The notes: a model not told the origin generated them from the letters alone. A stretch of DNA of 64,000 nt from an uncultured Candidatus Melainabacteria bacterium (GCA_934675685.1 CAKURL010000002.1:1-64000), one strand, 5' to 3'; numbered from the stretch's first letter, positions 18,174 through 27,922 are shown. Made by a program: numbers and translations.

Positions 18174-19171
18174 TTAACAACATTAAAGCTTTTGGAAAAT
18201 TTTTAGACCAACCCATGCTCATATCAAAACTAGACAAAGCCATGCCTAAAATTTTGGGCACAGGCGTTGCTTTATATGGCGCAAAAATGGCGCATGACAC
18301 TTATCAAGCTTCTGAAGGCAAATCTGACGAAGAGAAAAAAGAATTAAAAAAAGATTTTGTAAAAAAGATGGTAATATTGTCTTTTAGCACATTAAGCGCT
18401 GTGATGGCTCCAAGGATTGCTTCTAAAATCACAGGAAGAAAGACTTTGGATTCTATTCAAACTACAAAAGAAAAAAACACAGCTTTAATTGACGAATTTA
18501 TCTTGAAAAATAAAGATTCCTTAAACAAACAAACTATTGAATTACTAGACGCTGCAAAAAACAGCGTTCTTTCTTTTAAACAAATCAAGTCTTTGATTTC
18601 GAATTTGAAACTTTCAAACAAAGGCGAATTTATAAATAGATTAATCCCAGAGCCAGAAAACCTCAAAGCAAAAGACATTTTTTCTGAAATCGGATATTTG
18701 TCTTTGTATGGAGCAATCCCTGTCGTAGGAGGGATTGCCTCAGGGGTTGCTATGGATAAAGTTTATGGAGAAGATGTTAAAAAAACTGCTCCTGATAAAT
18801 TAAACGAAGGCTTATATCAATATTTGGCAAATATTTTTATGTGCAACGTGGGAGCTGGAGCCGCTTTGGGTATTTTAGAAAAATTAAACATAACTTCAAA
18901 AGGAGCTCGTGCTTTAGGCATGGTGACAGGAATTATCTTAACAGGAGTCATAGGCGGTTCTAAAATCGCTAATTTCATAGCACAAAAAGTCGTTGACCCT
19001 TTAACCAAGACAAAAACAAAAGAAAGAAAACCTGAGCTTGTGGATTTAGGCATGCATACAGACGACATCGCGACTGTTGCAGTCTTGTCGGGCTTAAAAT
19101 GGATTGAACCATCTTTGCCTACTTTATACGCTCTATCAGGCTATAAATCAGGCATTGGCTATCGAAATTAA
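18170..19171 (+). CDS. Unknown multi-helix membrane protein, metal-regulon partner
   Basis: A 333-residue protein without a family name I can give. Hydrophobic segments occur near 26-40 (LGTGVALYGAKMA), 66-85 (MVILSFSTLSAVMAPRIA), 175-195 (IGYLSLYGAIPVVGGIASGV), 222-240 (NIFMCNVGAGAALGIL) and 250-268 (LGMVTGIILTGVIGGSKIA), suggesting a polytopic protein with a central soluble part (~95-165). The layout of a Lys-rich 'SDEEKKELKKDFVKKM' stretch before a hydrophobic helix recalls the two proteins at 51925-53269, so they may form a lineage-specific family. The start overlaps the DtxR-type gene by 4 bases, so it is co-translated with that regulator; a role in metal or envelope homeostasis is a guess from position. 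Confidence 0.65.
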   Translation: MINNIKAFGKFLDQPMLISKLDKAMPKILGTGVALYGAKMAHDTYQASEGKSDEEKKELKKDFVKKMVILSFSTLSAVMAPRIASKITGRKTLDSIQTTKEKNTALIDEFILKNKDSLNKQTIELLDAAKNSVLSFKQIKSLISNLKLSNKGEFINRLIPEPENLKAKDIFSEIGYLSLYGAIPVVGGIASGVAMDKVYGEDVKKTAPDKLNEGLYQYLANIFMCNVGAGAALGILEKLNITSKGARALGMVTGIILTGVIGGSKIANFIAQKVVDPLTKTKTKERKPELVDLGMHTDDIATVAVLSGLKWIEPSLPTLYALSGYKSGIGYRN

Positions 19172-19220
19172 GTTTTATTAATTTTTTGAAAAGCTTTATT
19201 TAAAAACGTAAGATATATGT

Positions 19221-19772
19221 ATGGATTATATTTTGCAGACAGAAAAACTATTCAGCTATTTGAAGTTTAATTTTGACCAATCTGATTATTTAAAGATTGA
19301 CTCGATTAAGCGCAAATTTAGCCAAGATTTTAACTTGATTGGCTGCTTTATTAAAGATTTTCTGATTTTAAAATTAGAAAAAAGAAATATTCCAGACGAA
19401 AAATTATATGAAACTTTTGTTCTGTTTTTTGAAAAAAATATTTCTTCGAAAAGCAGAATATTAGAAGAATTGAACACATTTGGCGAATATTATTTAATGT
19501 TAGTTTTTGAAAATTGCGAAAATCCTGAAATTTTAAGCGCAATATCTACAATAAATTTATGCTATTGCATGGAAGTTTATCCTTTGTTAATGCAAATTTT
19601 GGATAATTATTTCAATGATATAGTTGATAGAAATATAACAATCAAGATGTTACAATCTTTAGTGTCAATAGTTTTAGCCAGATTTGAAAATGAATTAGGC
19701 TATGATATTGACTTTGAAGAAGAATTAAGAAAAAATTATAATAAAGATAATTATATCGGGGAGATAGCGTAA
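19221..19772 (+). CDS. Unknown helical protein upstream of obg
   Basis: A 183-residue protein that I do not recognise. It is predicted to be soluble and mostly helical, acidic, with no signal peptide, cysteine motif or catalytic signature. It ends 6 bases before the ATG of obg, so the two should be one transcript. Its ribosome site is not clear. Being conserved next to Obg could point to ribosome assembly, but nothing in the sequence shows that. Confidence 0.6.
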   Translation: MDYILQTEKLFSYLKFNFDQSDYLKIDSIKRKFSQDFNLIGCFIKDFLILKLEKRNIPDEKLYETFVLFFEKNISSKSRILEELNTFGEYYLMLVFENCENPEILSAISTINLCYCMEVYPLLMQILDNYFNDIVDRNITIKMLQSLVSIVLARFENELGYDIDFEEELRKNYNKDNYIGEIA

Positions 19773-19778
19773 AAAATA

Positions 19779-21068
19779 ATGGTCGCATTTATTGACAAAG
19801 CAAAAATAAGAGTAGTCTCGGGCGCGGGCGGAAACGGTGCTTTAGCTTGGAGAAGAGAAAAATATGTGGATAAAGGTGGCCCTGCGGGAGGCGACGGCGG
19901 CTCCGGGGGAGACGTTTATTTTGTCGCAACAAATGACATGTCGACTTTGCTTGATTTTACGCATAAATCTGTCTATAAAGCGCAAAGCGGAGAAAACGGA
20001 AAAAACAAAAATTGCCACGGGAAAAATGGCGAAGATTTATATATTAAAATGCCTGTGGGTGTAGTCGTTCGCGATTTAAAAACTCAAAAATTAATCGCAG
20101 ATTTAAACCATGACAAAAAAACAGTTTTAATCGCAAAAGGTGGCCGTGGCGGCCGCGGCAACGCAAGGTTTGCGACTAGCCAAAAAAGAGCTCCGCAATT
20201 TTGCGAACCTGGGGAGCCTTCAATCGAGCGCGAATTAGAGCTTGAATTGAAGCTTTTGGCTGACGTTGGGCTTGTTGGCATGCCAAATGCCGGAAAATCA
20301 AGCTTTATTTCCGTAGTGAGCTCTGCAAAGCCTAAAATCGCAGATTACCCATTTACGACTTTAGTTCCAAACCTTGGAGTAGTAAAAAAGCCTCAAGGAG
20401 ACGGTTTTGTAGTGGCTGACATCCCTGGGCTTATTGAAGGAGCTTCTTTGGGGCTCGGGTTGGGGCATGAATTTTTAAGGCATGTTCAAAGGTGCAAATT
20501 ATTGCTCCATGTGGTTGATATCACTAAAGAAGAAGCTATTGATAATTTTAAAAAAATCAATGAAGAACTGATAAAATTTGACGAAGAATTATCTAAAAGG
20601 GAGCAAATTTTAGTTTTAAATAAAATTGACCTTGTGGATTTGGAGCATGCTCAAGAAATTAAAGAAGAATTTTCTAAAGTTTTTCTAAAAAAAGATGAAA
20701 TTTTTCTAATCTCAACTGCCACAAAAGCAGGCATAAAGGAACTTTTAGCTTGTGTCTATAAAAAGCTTGAAGAAATCGAAGATATCAATATCGAACTTGA
20801 CATCGAAGAAGATTTAGATTCATTTAACAATGACGATTCTGAATTTGAGATAGAAAAAATTAACAAAAATACTTATGTAATAACGGGCGGAAAGCTAAAG
20901 AGATTGGCTTCTGTGGTTGATATCAGAAACACTTATCAGCTAAAACGTTTTACAAATATCATGGATTCAATGGGGGTCTATGAAGCGCTTCGAGAATGCG
21001 GAGTGAATAACGGTGATACTATTATTGCAGCAGGGATAGAGCTAACTTATGATGAAGAGTATTACTAA
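19779..21068 (+). CDS. obgE: GTPase Obg/CgtA
   Basis: A 429-residue ribosome-assembly and stress GTPase. Residues 1-158 form the glycine-rich Obg fold (VVSGAGGNGALAWRREKYV, GGPAGGDGGSGGDVYF, AKGGRGGRGNARF). The G domain follows with G1 GMPNAGKSSF, G2 DYPFTTLVPNLG, G3 VADIPGLIEGA and G4 LNKIDL. The C-terminal ~75 residues form the OCT domain (ITGGKLKRLASVVDI, then FTNIMDSMGVYEAL), which many Obg proteins lack. An acidic linker (DIEEDLDSFNNDDSE) separates G and OCT. It is the last gene of the run starting at 19221 and is followed by a new promoter. Confidence 0.96.
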   Translation: MVAFIDKAKIRVVSGAGGNGALAWRREKYVDKGGPAGGDGGSGGDVYFVATNDMSTLLDFTHKSVYKAQSGENGKNKNCHGKNGEDLYIKMPVGVVVRDLKTQKLIADLNHDKKTVLIAKGGRGGRGNARFATSQKRAPQFCEPGEPSIERELELELKLLADVGLVGMPNAGKSSFISVVSSAKPKIADYPFTTLVPNLGVVKKPQGDGFVVADIPGLIEGASLGLGLGHEFLRHVQRCKLLLHVVDITKEEAIDNFKKINEELIKFDEELSKREQILVLNKIDLVDLEHAQEIKEEFSKVFLKKDEIFLISTATKAGIKELLACVYKKLEEIEDINIELDIEEDLDSFNNDDSEFEIEKINKNTYVITGGKLKRLASVVDIRNTYQLKRFTNIMDSMGVYEALRECGVNNGDTIIAAGIELTYDEEYY

Positions 21069-21080
21069 AAAGTTACATTT

Positions 21081-21108
21081 TTGACAAACGCCTAAGACAT
21101 AGTAAACT
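21081..21108 (+). promoter_or_regulatory. Likely promoter of the pilus/secretion operon
   Basis: A consensus TTGACA (21081-21086) is followed after 16 bases by TAAACT (21103-21108). The -10 is weak, but the -35 is perfect and the site lies 57 bases before the first gene of the operon. Confidence 0.45.
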
Positions 21109-21164
21109 ATGTATATGTGGTAGTAAGAGAGTTTATAATTTAGTATTGAAGAGTTTAAATAGAA

Positions 21165-22418
21165 ATGTATTTTGAAGAAGATAAAGATTTAATTATTGGA
21201 AACGACGGCGAAGTTCATTTAGACGACGACGATTTAATTACTTGGGACGAAGTCTTAGATGACACAAAAGCGCAAAAAGACGATGACATCGTTTCAATCA
21301 AAGACACCAAAAAAGGTGGCTCAAAAGACGATGCTATTGTTGATTTGGGAGACGACTTGGAGCTTGTTCAAGACGAAGATGAAGATTTAGACGATGAACA
21401 ATTAAGGCAAATCTTAAATGGCGACTCCAATAAAAATGCTTCTTCAAGACAAAAAGCATTTGATGCTTTTGGCGATAATCAAAATCAAGAAGAAGAGGAC
21501 GTTATTCCTGACCTTGATTTAGATAATCCTTTAGATGAAATCGAAAGCAACATTGAAGAAAATAATCAAGAAGATTTGGGTCAAGAAATCCCTCAAGACG
21601 ACGAAATAAATATTCCAAACGAAGAAGAAAAACCAATTTCAAGAAAAGAAGAAATTGGAATTAAAAATGCAAAAGGCGGAGTTTCTCCTTTGCTTATTGC
21701 GATTTTGTTTTTCGTTGTGATTGTAGGGGGAGTTTATTATTATCTTACTTTCTTTAAAGATAATGATGACGTGGAAGAACTCAACCAGCCAAGCGTTCAA
21801 GAAACATTAAACAATACAACTCAACAAGACATCGAAAATAGACAAAAAGACGAAATTGATGTCGTAAACGAAGAAAATTTGGACGAAGTAAAACCGGACG
21901 AAAAAGAACAAGAAGATAAAAAAGAAGTTTTAACTATTATCCCAACAGGGCGCGTAAATCCTTTTGTGCCAATCGGAAAATATGTTAAAGCTCCTGAAAA
22001 AATCGTAGCTTATGACAAAGTGAACATTCCAAAGCCTCCAAAGGAATTTGGGCAAAACACAGAACAAATAGACAAACTTTTATCTATTGCGGTTTCTGGG
22101 ATTATGTATGACCCTCAAAAACCTTCTGCAATCATCACTTTTGAAGACAACGATTACTTTGTTCAAAAAGGTGATAGATTAGATGATTATAGAGTAATCG
22201 ACATTACTAAAAACGCTGTTTTGATTTCTTTAGGAAAAGATATCTATAGAGCGAGTGTCGGAGAAGAATTTAAAATCACTTCTAACTTCGAAGGTAATGC
22301 ACAATATCTAAATAACCACGGAAGATATTACCACTCTGTAAATTCTGAAAGTGATTCTAACACTTCTAAACGCGGATATGTTTCGCCTTTAGACGTTGAA
22401 GTGAAAGCTAAAAATTAA
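21165..22418 (+). CDS. PilP/GspC-like inner-membrane pilus or secretion protein
   Basis: A 417-residue bitopic protein. Residues 1-165 are strongly acidic and disordered (runs such as DEDEDLDDEQL) and should lie in the cytoplasm. One helix spans ~174-197 (SPLLIAILFFVVIVGGVYYY). After an acidic linker the periplasmic C-terminal domain (~245-400) has the beta pattern of PilP/GspC homology regions: GRVNPFVPIG, LSIAVSGIMYDPQKPSAII, FVQKGDRLDDYRVIDI, AVLISLGKDIYRASVGEEF. Such proteins link the inner-membrane platform to the secretin, which is the next gene (32 bases downstream). The long acidic N-terminus is unusual for the family. Confidence 0.78.
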   Translation: MYFEEDKDLIIGNDGEVHLDDDDLITWDEVLDDTKAQKDDDIVSIKDTKKGGSKDDAIVDLGDDLELVQDEDEDLDDEQLRQILNGDSNKNASSRQKAFDAFGDNQNQEEEDVIPDLDLDNPLDEIESNIEENNQEDLGQEIPQDDEINIPNEEEKPISRKEEIGIKNAKGGVSPLLIAILFFVVIVGGVYYYLTFFKDNDDVEELNQPSVQETLNNTTQQDIENRQKDEIDVVNEENLDEVKPDEKEQEDKKEVLTIIPTGRVNPFVPIGKYVKAPEKIVAYDKVNIPKPPKEFGQNTEQIDKLLSIAVSGIMYDPQKPSAIITFEDNDYFVQKGDRLDDYRVIDITKNAVLISLGKDIYRASVGEEFKITSNFEGNAQYLNNHGRYYHSVNSESDSNTSKRGYVSPLDVEVKAKN

Positions 22419-22450
22419 ACAAAATATTAATATCTAGGAGAAAGAATAAA

Positions 22451-24370
22451 ATGCAAAAATCAATAGCCAGAAAAATAAATGGAGCTTTTTTGAGCTTGTT
22501 GAGCTTGACTCTGCTCTCGGGCTGCGTATTTGGATATGAAAACAAAGTTAGTTACTTAGATAGCGTAACAAATTCTTATTTATATGGGCAAACGTCCACG
22601 GAGACTAATTTGCTGAATATTGCTTCTCCTGACGCGAGAGGGGTTGAAACAACTTTGAAATTAGACTCAACTCCAACAATCACAAATATAAATGACAAAG
22701 TTAATCTTTCTTTGAGAGATTCTGACATAAGACAAGCTTTGAGAATGCTTGCACACAAAGCAAAATTAAACATCGTTTTTGATAAATCTGTAGAGGGCAA
22801 AATCACTCTTGACCTTGAAAATATCAAAATCAACGATGCTTTTATGGTGATTTTTAAATCTTCTCAATTGACCTATACAATGGACGGAAATACAATCACT
22901 GTAATGACTTTAGAAGCAGCAAAAGACTTAGGTTACACAAGAAGAAACATGACAGTTTTACCTGTTCGCTATGTGGGCGCTGAAAATGTTGCTAAATTCT
23001 TAAATGAAAATATTTTTAAATCAAATGTCTTTGGCTTGTCCACTCAAGCAATCGTCACATCAAACCCAAGAACAAATCAAATCGTAGTTTTTGGCTCAAA
23101 TGCTGACGTTGCTACTGTAAAAAGAATTTTACCAACACTTGACACTAAACCATTAGTTAATAATTTCAAAGTTAACCACACAACTCCAAAAGAAATGGCT
23201 GCCTTGATTTGTGACTCCATGTTTAATGTTTCAGGAAGCTCCGATAGCTCTACTTCAAAAGGCCAAGAAAACGACGATACCGAAGAAGAAAATATCGTTT
23301 TAGGTGGCGGCATTGTAATGTGCCAAGATAGCTCATCTGATTCAGATTCAAATTCAAGCTCAGATGGCTCTGGAACACAATTAAGCGCATTTAAAGCTCA
23401 ACCTTTAACTGTTACATATTTTACAGACTTAGGAAGAGTAGCAATCTACGGTGGTTCAGTAGAACAAGCGGAAGTAATCAAAGATTTCATCAAAGAACAC
23501 GACAAAAAACAAATGATGGCATACATTGAAGTTTCGGTAATTGAATTAAATGACGCAGGTTCTAAAGCGTTTGCGAACACTTGGAATTTATGGACACCAT
23601 TCATTACATTAGGCTTCGATGGAACAAACTTCTCGGTTGGGGGCGGAAATTCTCCTTTCTTCATCTGGGGACATGAATATACAACAGAAGCAACTACAGT
23701 AACCACAAACGATGACGGTACTACAAGCACTACATCTACACCTACAAAATATACAAGAACAAATAACCACGCTCTTTTATATTCGCTTCAATATTCAATT
23801 GAAAACGAAAATGGTAGAGTGCTTACAAATCCAAAAATCATGGTTACAAATGGAAGAAAAGCTACAATTGATATGACTTCTGACTATATCAAATCTGTAA
23901 CAAGCCAAGTATTACAAAGTTCTTCTTCTATCACTTCTGCAACTCAAAAGACTTATGAAATCGGCTCAGACGAAGGTATTAAAGTCGAAATCGTGCCTTT
24001 CATCTCTCCTGATGGATATGTTGCGATGAACATCACTCCTGAGTTTTCAACAATCAAACAAAGGGTAATGGACGAACAAGGTTTAATCGCCGCAACATTG
24101 CTTCAAAGAAGAGACTTGGAATTAAGAAACATCAGAGTGAAAGATGGTGAAACACTTATCTTGGCTGGTTTGATTAAAGAAACAGAAACCCAAGCGACTG
24201 CTAAAGTTCCACTTTTGGGCGATCTTCCTTTCTTGGGTGCGTTCTTCAGAAAAAGCTCTAGTTCAAGAGATAGAAACGAAATGGTTATCGTTGTAACTCC
24301 TCATATCATCAAAGATGGCGATGAAGCAATGTATAACGACAAACCTTCAAACAATTTGTATGACCTATAA
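22451..24370 (+). CDS. Secretin (PilQ/GspD family), lipoprotein-type signal
   Basis: A 639-residue outer-membrane pore protein. The N-terminus is a lipoprotein signal (SLLSLTLLSGC, lipidated Cys at ~25). An STN/N0-type domain follows at ~78-150 (SLRDSDIRQALRMLAHKAKLN). An N1-like ring domain comes next (MTVLPVRYVGAENVAKFLN, NPRTNQIVVFGS); then a Ser/Asp-rich loop near 255-310 and the secretin barrel core (~340 to the end) with LTNPKIMVTNGRKA, IKVEIVPFISPDGYV, LRNIRVKDGETLILAGLI and KVPLLGDLPFLGAFF. This set is diagnostic. GGAGAAAG precedes the ATG. A secretin that is itself a lipoprotein needs no separate pilotin for outer-membrane sorting (inference). Confidence 0.92.
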   Translation: MQKSIARKINGAFLSLLSLTLLSGCVFGYENKVSYLDSVTNSYLYGQTSTETNLLNIASPDARGVETTLKLDSTPTITNINDKVNLSLRDSDIRQALRMLAHKAKLNIVFDKSVEGKITLDLENIKINDAFMVIFKSSQLTYTMDGNTITVMTLEAAKDLGYTRRNMTVLPVRYVGAENVAKFLNENIFKSNVFGLSTQAIVTSNPRTNQIVVFGSNADVATVKRILPTLDTKPLVNNFKVNHTTPKEMAALICDSMFNVSGSSDSSTSKGQENDDTEEENIVLGGGIVMCQDSSSDSDSNSSSDGSGTQLSAFKAQPLTVTYFTDLGRVAIYGGSVEQAEVIKDFIKEHDKKQMMAYIEVSVIELNDAGSKAFANTWNLWTPFITLGFDGTNFSVGGGNSPFFIWGHEYTTEATTVTTNDDGTTSTTSTPTKYTRTNNHALLYSLQYSIENENGRVLTNPKIMVTNGRKATIDMTSDYIKSVTSQVLQSSSSITSATQKTYEIGSDEGIKVEIVPFISPDGYVAMNITPEFSTIKQRVMDEQGLIAATLLQRRDLELRNIRVKDGETLILAGLIKETETQATAKVPLLGDLPFLGAFFRKSSSSRDRNEMVIVVTPHIIKDGDEAMYNDKPSNNLYDL

Positions 24371-24392
24371 TTCGTAAATAAGAAAAAGCAAA

Positions 24393-26708
24393 ATGGATAA
24401 CAATTTAATTAATAAATTAATTAGAAAAATAAATTTTGAATTTGCCAACAAATTCGAGCTCTCCACGGCTCAAGAGCTCGCTTTTGTTCCGGTGAACATG
24501 CAAAATGGCGTCTTTTTTGTGGCTATTTATTCTAGCTCGAATAAAGATAAAATTTTAAAATACATTTCTAATATAATCGATAATAAAATTGAATTTATCT
24601 ATCTAACTAAAGAAAACTTTGAAGTTTTGTTTTCAGCTTTCGTTAAAGAATTTGCTCAAAGAAACGGAAACGCAGACATAAGTTTTTTGGATAAATTTCC
24701 ATCAAGCGATTCTGAAGACGCCGATGACGATGATGATATGTTTGGAATTGATTCAGATGAAGAGCTTGAAATCGATGACAACTTTGAAAGCGATTTAAAT
24801 TCCGATAATCTTTTCGATGATTCAAATGACGATGGTACTTTAAAAGAGTCTTTAGACGACGATTTTAATTCAGACGGTGAAGACAAAATTGACTTAAAAG
24901 ACGATAGCTTTGACGACACTTTTGAAGAAAAAAAAGAAGAACAACCAACTGGTGAAAAAAGTGTTCAAAAAGTTAAAAATCCAAACAAGAAAAAATTAGG
25001 CGAAATTTTAATTGAAGGTGGCTTAATTTCTGATAAGCAATTAGAAATTGCGCTCGCTGAAAGCAAAGTTCAAAATGTCCCATTAGGCTCAATCTTAATC
25101 AAGATGGGCTTTGTAACCATTAAAGATTTAAAAGAAGCGCTTGGCGCTCAAATGGGGCTAAAATATGCAACTGCAGAACAATTAAGAGCATTGCCTCAAG
25201 CAATTTCTATCTTACCTGAAGAATTTGTTAAGGTGAATAAAGTCGTTCCTTTGAGCATGACAGACAAGTCCTTAGTAGTCGGCATGGTAAACCCAAATGA
25301 CAAAAATGTCATTGACCAAATAGTTTATCAAACAGGTTTGAAGCCAACAGTTGTTTTGGTGACCCACCTTGAATTTGAGAATTTCTTAAACACATATTAT
25401 AATGTGGACAAATCCGACACAGAAGATTTGCTTGAAAAATTTGATGAACAAGATATTCAAGAAACTGGCGGAGAGCTTTGGGAGCAAGTAGAACAAGAAA
25501 TCCAAGATTCAAGCGGCGCTGTTTCTCAATTGGCAAATAAAATCATCACAATGGCAATTGACAGACGCGCATCAGATATCCACATTGAGCCTATGTCTAG
25601 TGGCTATCGTGTTCGTTTGAGAATTGATGGCTCCTTGCATGAAGCTCTAAAAATTCCTCCTAAGGTAGATAGTGCTGTAATTTCAAGATTTAAAGTATTG
25701 TCAAGAATGAATATTGCAGAACACAGGCGCGCGCAAGACGGCTCTTTCACTTTGAAATATAAAAATAGAGCACAAGACTTTCGTGTGAACACTCTTCCTG
25801 TTGCGGGCAGAGAAAAGATGGTTATTCGTGTTTTGGCTCCTCAGATGGATTCTAAACAAGCTAAAGCGGACAAAATCGAAATTGTGGGCGCTTCAGAAGA
25901 TGATGTTAAAAAAATTCGTTATTTAGTATCTTCTCCAAATGGCATTGTGCTTACCGCAGGTCCAACAGGTTCAGGTAAAACCACAACATTATATGCACTT
26001 TTGAGATACATGAATTCAGATGATGTAAACATTACAACAATCGAAGATCCGGTCGAAATCAAGCTTGAAGGCGTAAACCAATCTTCAATTAACACGAAAG
26101 CAGGTATCACTTTTGCGAATTCTTTAAGAGCAATTTTAAGACAAGACCCTGACACTATCTTAATCGGGGAAATTCGTGACTATGAAACTCTTGAAGTTGC
26201 GATTAGTGCTTCTTTGACGGGTCACTTAGTATTATCCACAATCCACACAAACTCAGCATGTGCAACTGTTACTCGTTTGATTGAGATGGGCGCTAAAGAC
26301 TATTTGATTTCTTCCACTTTATCTGGAATTGTGGCGCAACGTCTTGTGAAAAAACTTTGCCCAAGTTGCAAAGAAGAATATTATCCAACGGAAGAAGAAG
26401 CAAAGAAAATTTTGACTGACCCAGAAGAAATCAGGCAATTAACAAAAACAAAATTATATCGTCCGCACGGTTGTCCAAATTGCAAAAACACTGGCTACCT
26501 TGGTCGTTTGGCGATTTTGGAAATCCTTGTAATTAATAATGAAATAAGAAAAATGATTGCCCAAAGGGCGCATGACGTTGAAATCGAAGATTACGCAGTG
26601 AAACAAGGTATGAAAACTCTTAAGATGTCTTGTTTGAGGCACATTTTAGAAGGCAACACTTCTATTGATGAACAAGTTAGAATATTGGGCTTGGCGAGTG
26701 AATTATAA
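24393..26708 (+). CDS. pilB: Assembly ATPase, PilB/GspE family
   Basis: A 771-residue hexameric ATPase that drives pilin or pseudopilin polymerisation. Residues ~10-88 look like a degenerate MshEN-type domain, then an Asp/Glu/Ser-rich insert (~95-185) and a clear MshEN domain (~190-330, LGEILIEGGLISDKQLEIAL). The motor has Walker A GPTGSGKTTTLYAL (~523), Asp box IEDPVEIKLEGVNQ, Walker B ILIGEIRDYETLEVA, His box THTNSA-like (STIHTNSACATV), and the zinc-binding tetracysteine CPSCKEEY...CPNCKNTGYLGR. It ends on the ATG of the next gene (TAATG). The acidic insert matches the acidic leader of the PilP-like protein in the same operon. Confidence 0.95.
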   Translation: MDNNLINKLIRKINFEFANKFELSTAQELAFVPVNMQNGVFFVAIYSSSNKDKILKYISNIIDNKIEFIYLTKENFEVLFSAFVKEFAQRNGNADISFLDKFPSSDSEDADDDDDMFGIDSDEELEIDDNFESDLNSDNLFDDSNDDGTLKESLDDDFNSDGEDKIDLKDDSFDDTFEEKKEEQPTGEKSVQKVKNPNKKKLGEILIEGGLISDKQLEIALAESKVQNVPLGSILIKMGFVTIKDLKEALGAQMGLKYATAEQLRALPQAISILPEEFVKVNKVVPLSMTDKSLVVGMVNPNDKNVIDQIVYQTGLKPTVVLVTHLEFENFLNTYYNVDKSDTEDLLEKFDEQDIQETGGELWEQVEQEIQDSSGAVSQLANKIITMAIDRRASDIHIEPMSSGYRVRLRIDGSLHEALKIPPKVDSAVISRFKVLSRMNIAEHRRAQDGSFTLKYKNRAQDFRVNTLPVAGREKMVIRVLAPQMDSKQAKADKIEIVGASEDDVKKIRYLVSSPNGIVLTAGPTGSGKTTTLYALLRYMNSDDVNITTIEDPVEIKLEGVNQSSINTKAGITFANSLRAILRQDPDTILIGEIRDYETLEVAISASLTGHLVLSTIHTNSACATVTRLIEMGAKDYLISSTLSGIVAQRLVKKLCPSCKEEYYPTEEEAKKILTDPEEIRQLTKTKLYRPHGCPNCKNTGYLGRLAILEILVINNEIRKMIAQRAHDVEIEDYAVKQGMKTLKMSCLRHILEGNTSIDEQVRILGLASEL

Positions 26709-27922
26709 TGGCAACTTTTAAATATACAGCATTTAGACAAAATAAAACCATGGTGAGCGGAAACCTAAAGGCAGAAGACATCAAAGAAGCCCGCAGGTTG
26801 GTTCGCGAAATGAACCTTGTTCCAACTTCTATTTCTGAAGTCCAAGAAAAACAAGGAAAAGAAGGAAAACAATCGGGCGCTAAAGCAATCAGCGCTTTGA
26901 GTTTAAGAGAAAAAATTGATTTTACATCGACTTTAGAAATCTTGACTTCAACTGGTATTCCTATCATCGAAGCCCTTTTGTTCGTTGAGCAAAATTCAGA
27001 CTCTCAAAGAGTAAGGGCGATGTGCCACGAATTTAGAAAACAAATCATAGGGGGCGCAACTTTAGGCGAAACCTTGGAAAAATACCGCTCCATCTTTGGA
27101 AGGGTTTATATTGGGCTTGTAAAAGCCGGTGAAGATTCCGGGGAATTGGACAAAACCCTTGTTCGTATGTTGGACTTGTTGAAAAAACAAGAAGCAATCA
27201 AAGGCAAAGTAATTGGCGCTTTGATTTATCCTGCAATTGTAGTCTTGCTTGCAATTGTGGCGATTGTAATCATGCTTGTTTTTGTATTCCCTGCGTTTGA
27301 TGAAATGTTCAATAACTTAGGAAAACCTCTTCCTTGGATTACAAAAGCTTGTATGAATATGGGCGTCTTTATGAAGACATATTGGGCTTTGTGCTTGATT
27401 TCTTTAGGTGGCGGCATACTTGCCTTGAAAGCTGCTATGCAAAACCCTGCGATTAGAAATTTCATAGATAAAATTGCTCTAAGGCTTCCTATGCTTGCTG
27501 ATATGATGAAATATTCAAACTTTGCAAACTTTATTGCGGTTTTACAAGTTGCTTATGAAGCCGGTATTCCAATTGTCGATTGTTTGTTTTTGGCGAATTT
27601 GACTATGGAAAACTTTGTTTTAAAAACAGCCATTATGAACGCAGCAAGCAAAGTGCAACAAGGTACACACTTATCTGTTGCCTTAAAAAATGTTTCGGAG
27701 GTTCCAACAATGATGACATTTATGATTGCGACAGGCGAGCAATCCGGTCGTTTGGGCGATTCTTTGTATCATTGCGTAAACTATATTGATAAAAAACTTG
27801 AAGCTGTAGTTGATGGCTTTACAAAGTTAATCGAACCTTTGCTTATGATTTTCATTGGTTGTATTGTAGGTTTCTTGGCTTTGGCATTATATCTTCCATT
27901 GTTCCAAGCTTATCAACAATAA
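26708..27922 (+). CDS. pilC: Inner-membrane platform protein, PilC/GspF family
   Basis: A 404-residue polytopic platform protein that works with the PilB-type ATPase. It has two GspF domains, each ending in hydrophobic segments (ALIYPAIVVLLAIVAIVIML near 170-195; MTFMIATGEQSGRLGDSL before the last helix ...FIGCIVGFLALALYLPLF). Signatures are RMLDLLKKQEAIKGKVIGAL and GEDSGELDKTL. The N-terminal ~60 residues are the usual FKYTAFRQNKTMVSGNLKA domain. Last gene of the operon, followed by a strong terminator. Prepilin peptidase, PilM, PilN and PilO homologues are not found in the window. Confidence 0.95.
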   Translation: MATFKYTAFRQNKTMVSGNLKAEDIKEARRLVREMNLVPTSISEVQEKQGKEGKQSGAKAISALSLREKIDFTSTLEILTSTGIPIIEALLFVEQNSDSQRVRAMCHEFRKQIIGGATLGETLEKYRSIFGRVYIGLVKAGEDSGELDKTLVRMLDLLKKQEAIKGKVIGALIYPAIVVLLAIVAIVIMLVFVFPAFDEMFNNLGKPLPWITKACMNMGVFMKTYWALCLISLGGGILALKAAMQNPAIRNFIDKIALRLPMLADMMKYSNFANFIAVLQVAYEAGIPIVDCLFLANLTMENFVLKTAIMNAASKVQQGTHLSVALKNVSEVPTMMTFMIATGEQSGRLGDSLYHCVNYIDKKLEAVVDGFTKLIEPLLMIFIGCIVGFLALALYLPLFQAYQQ

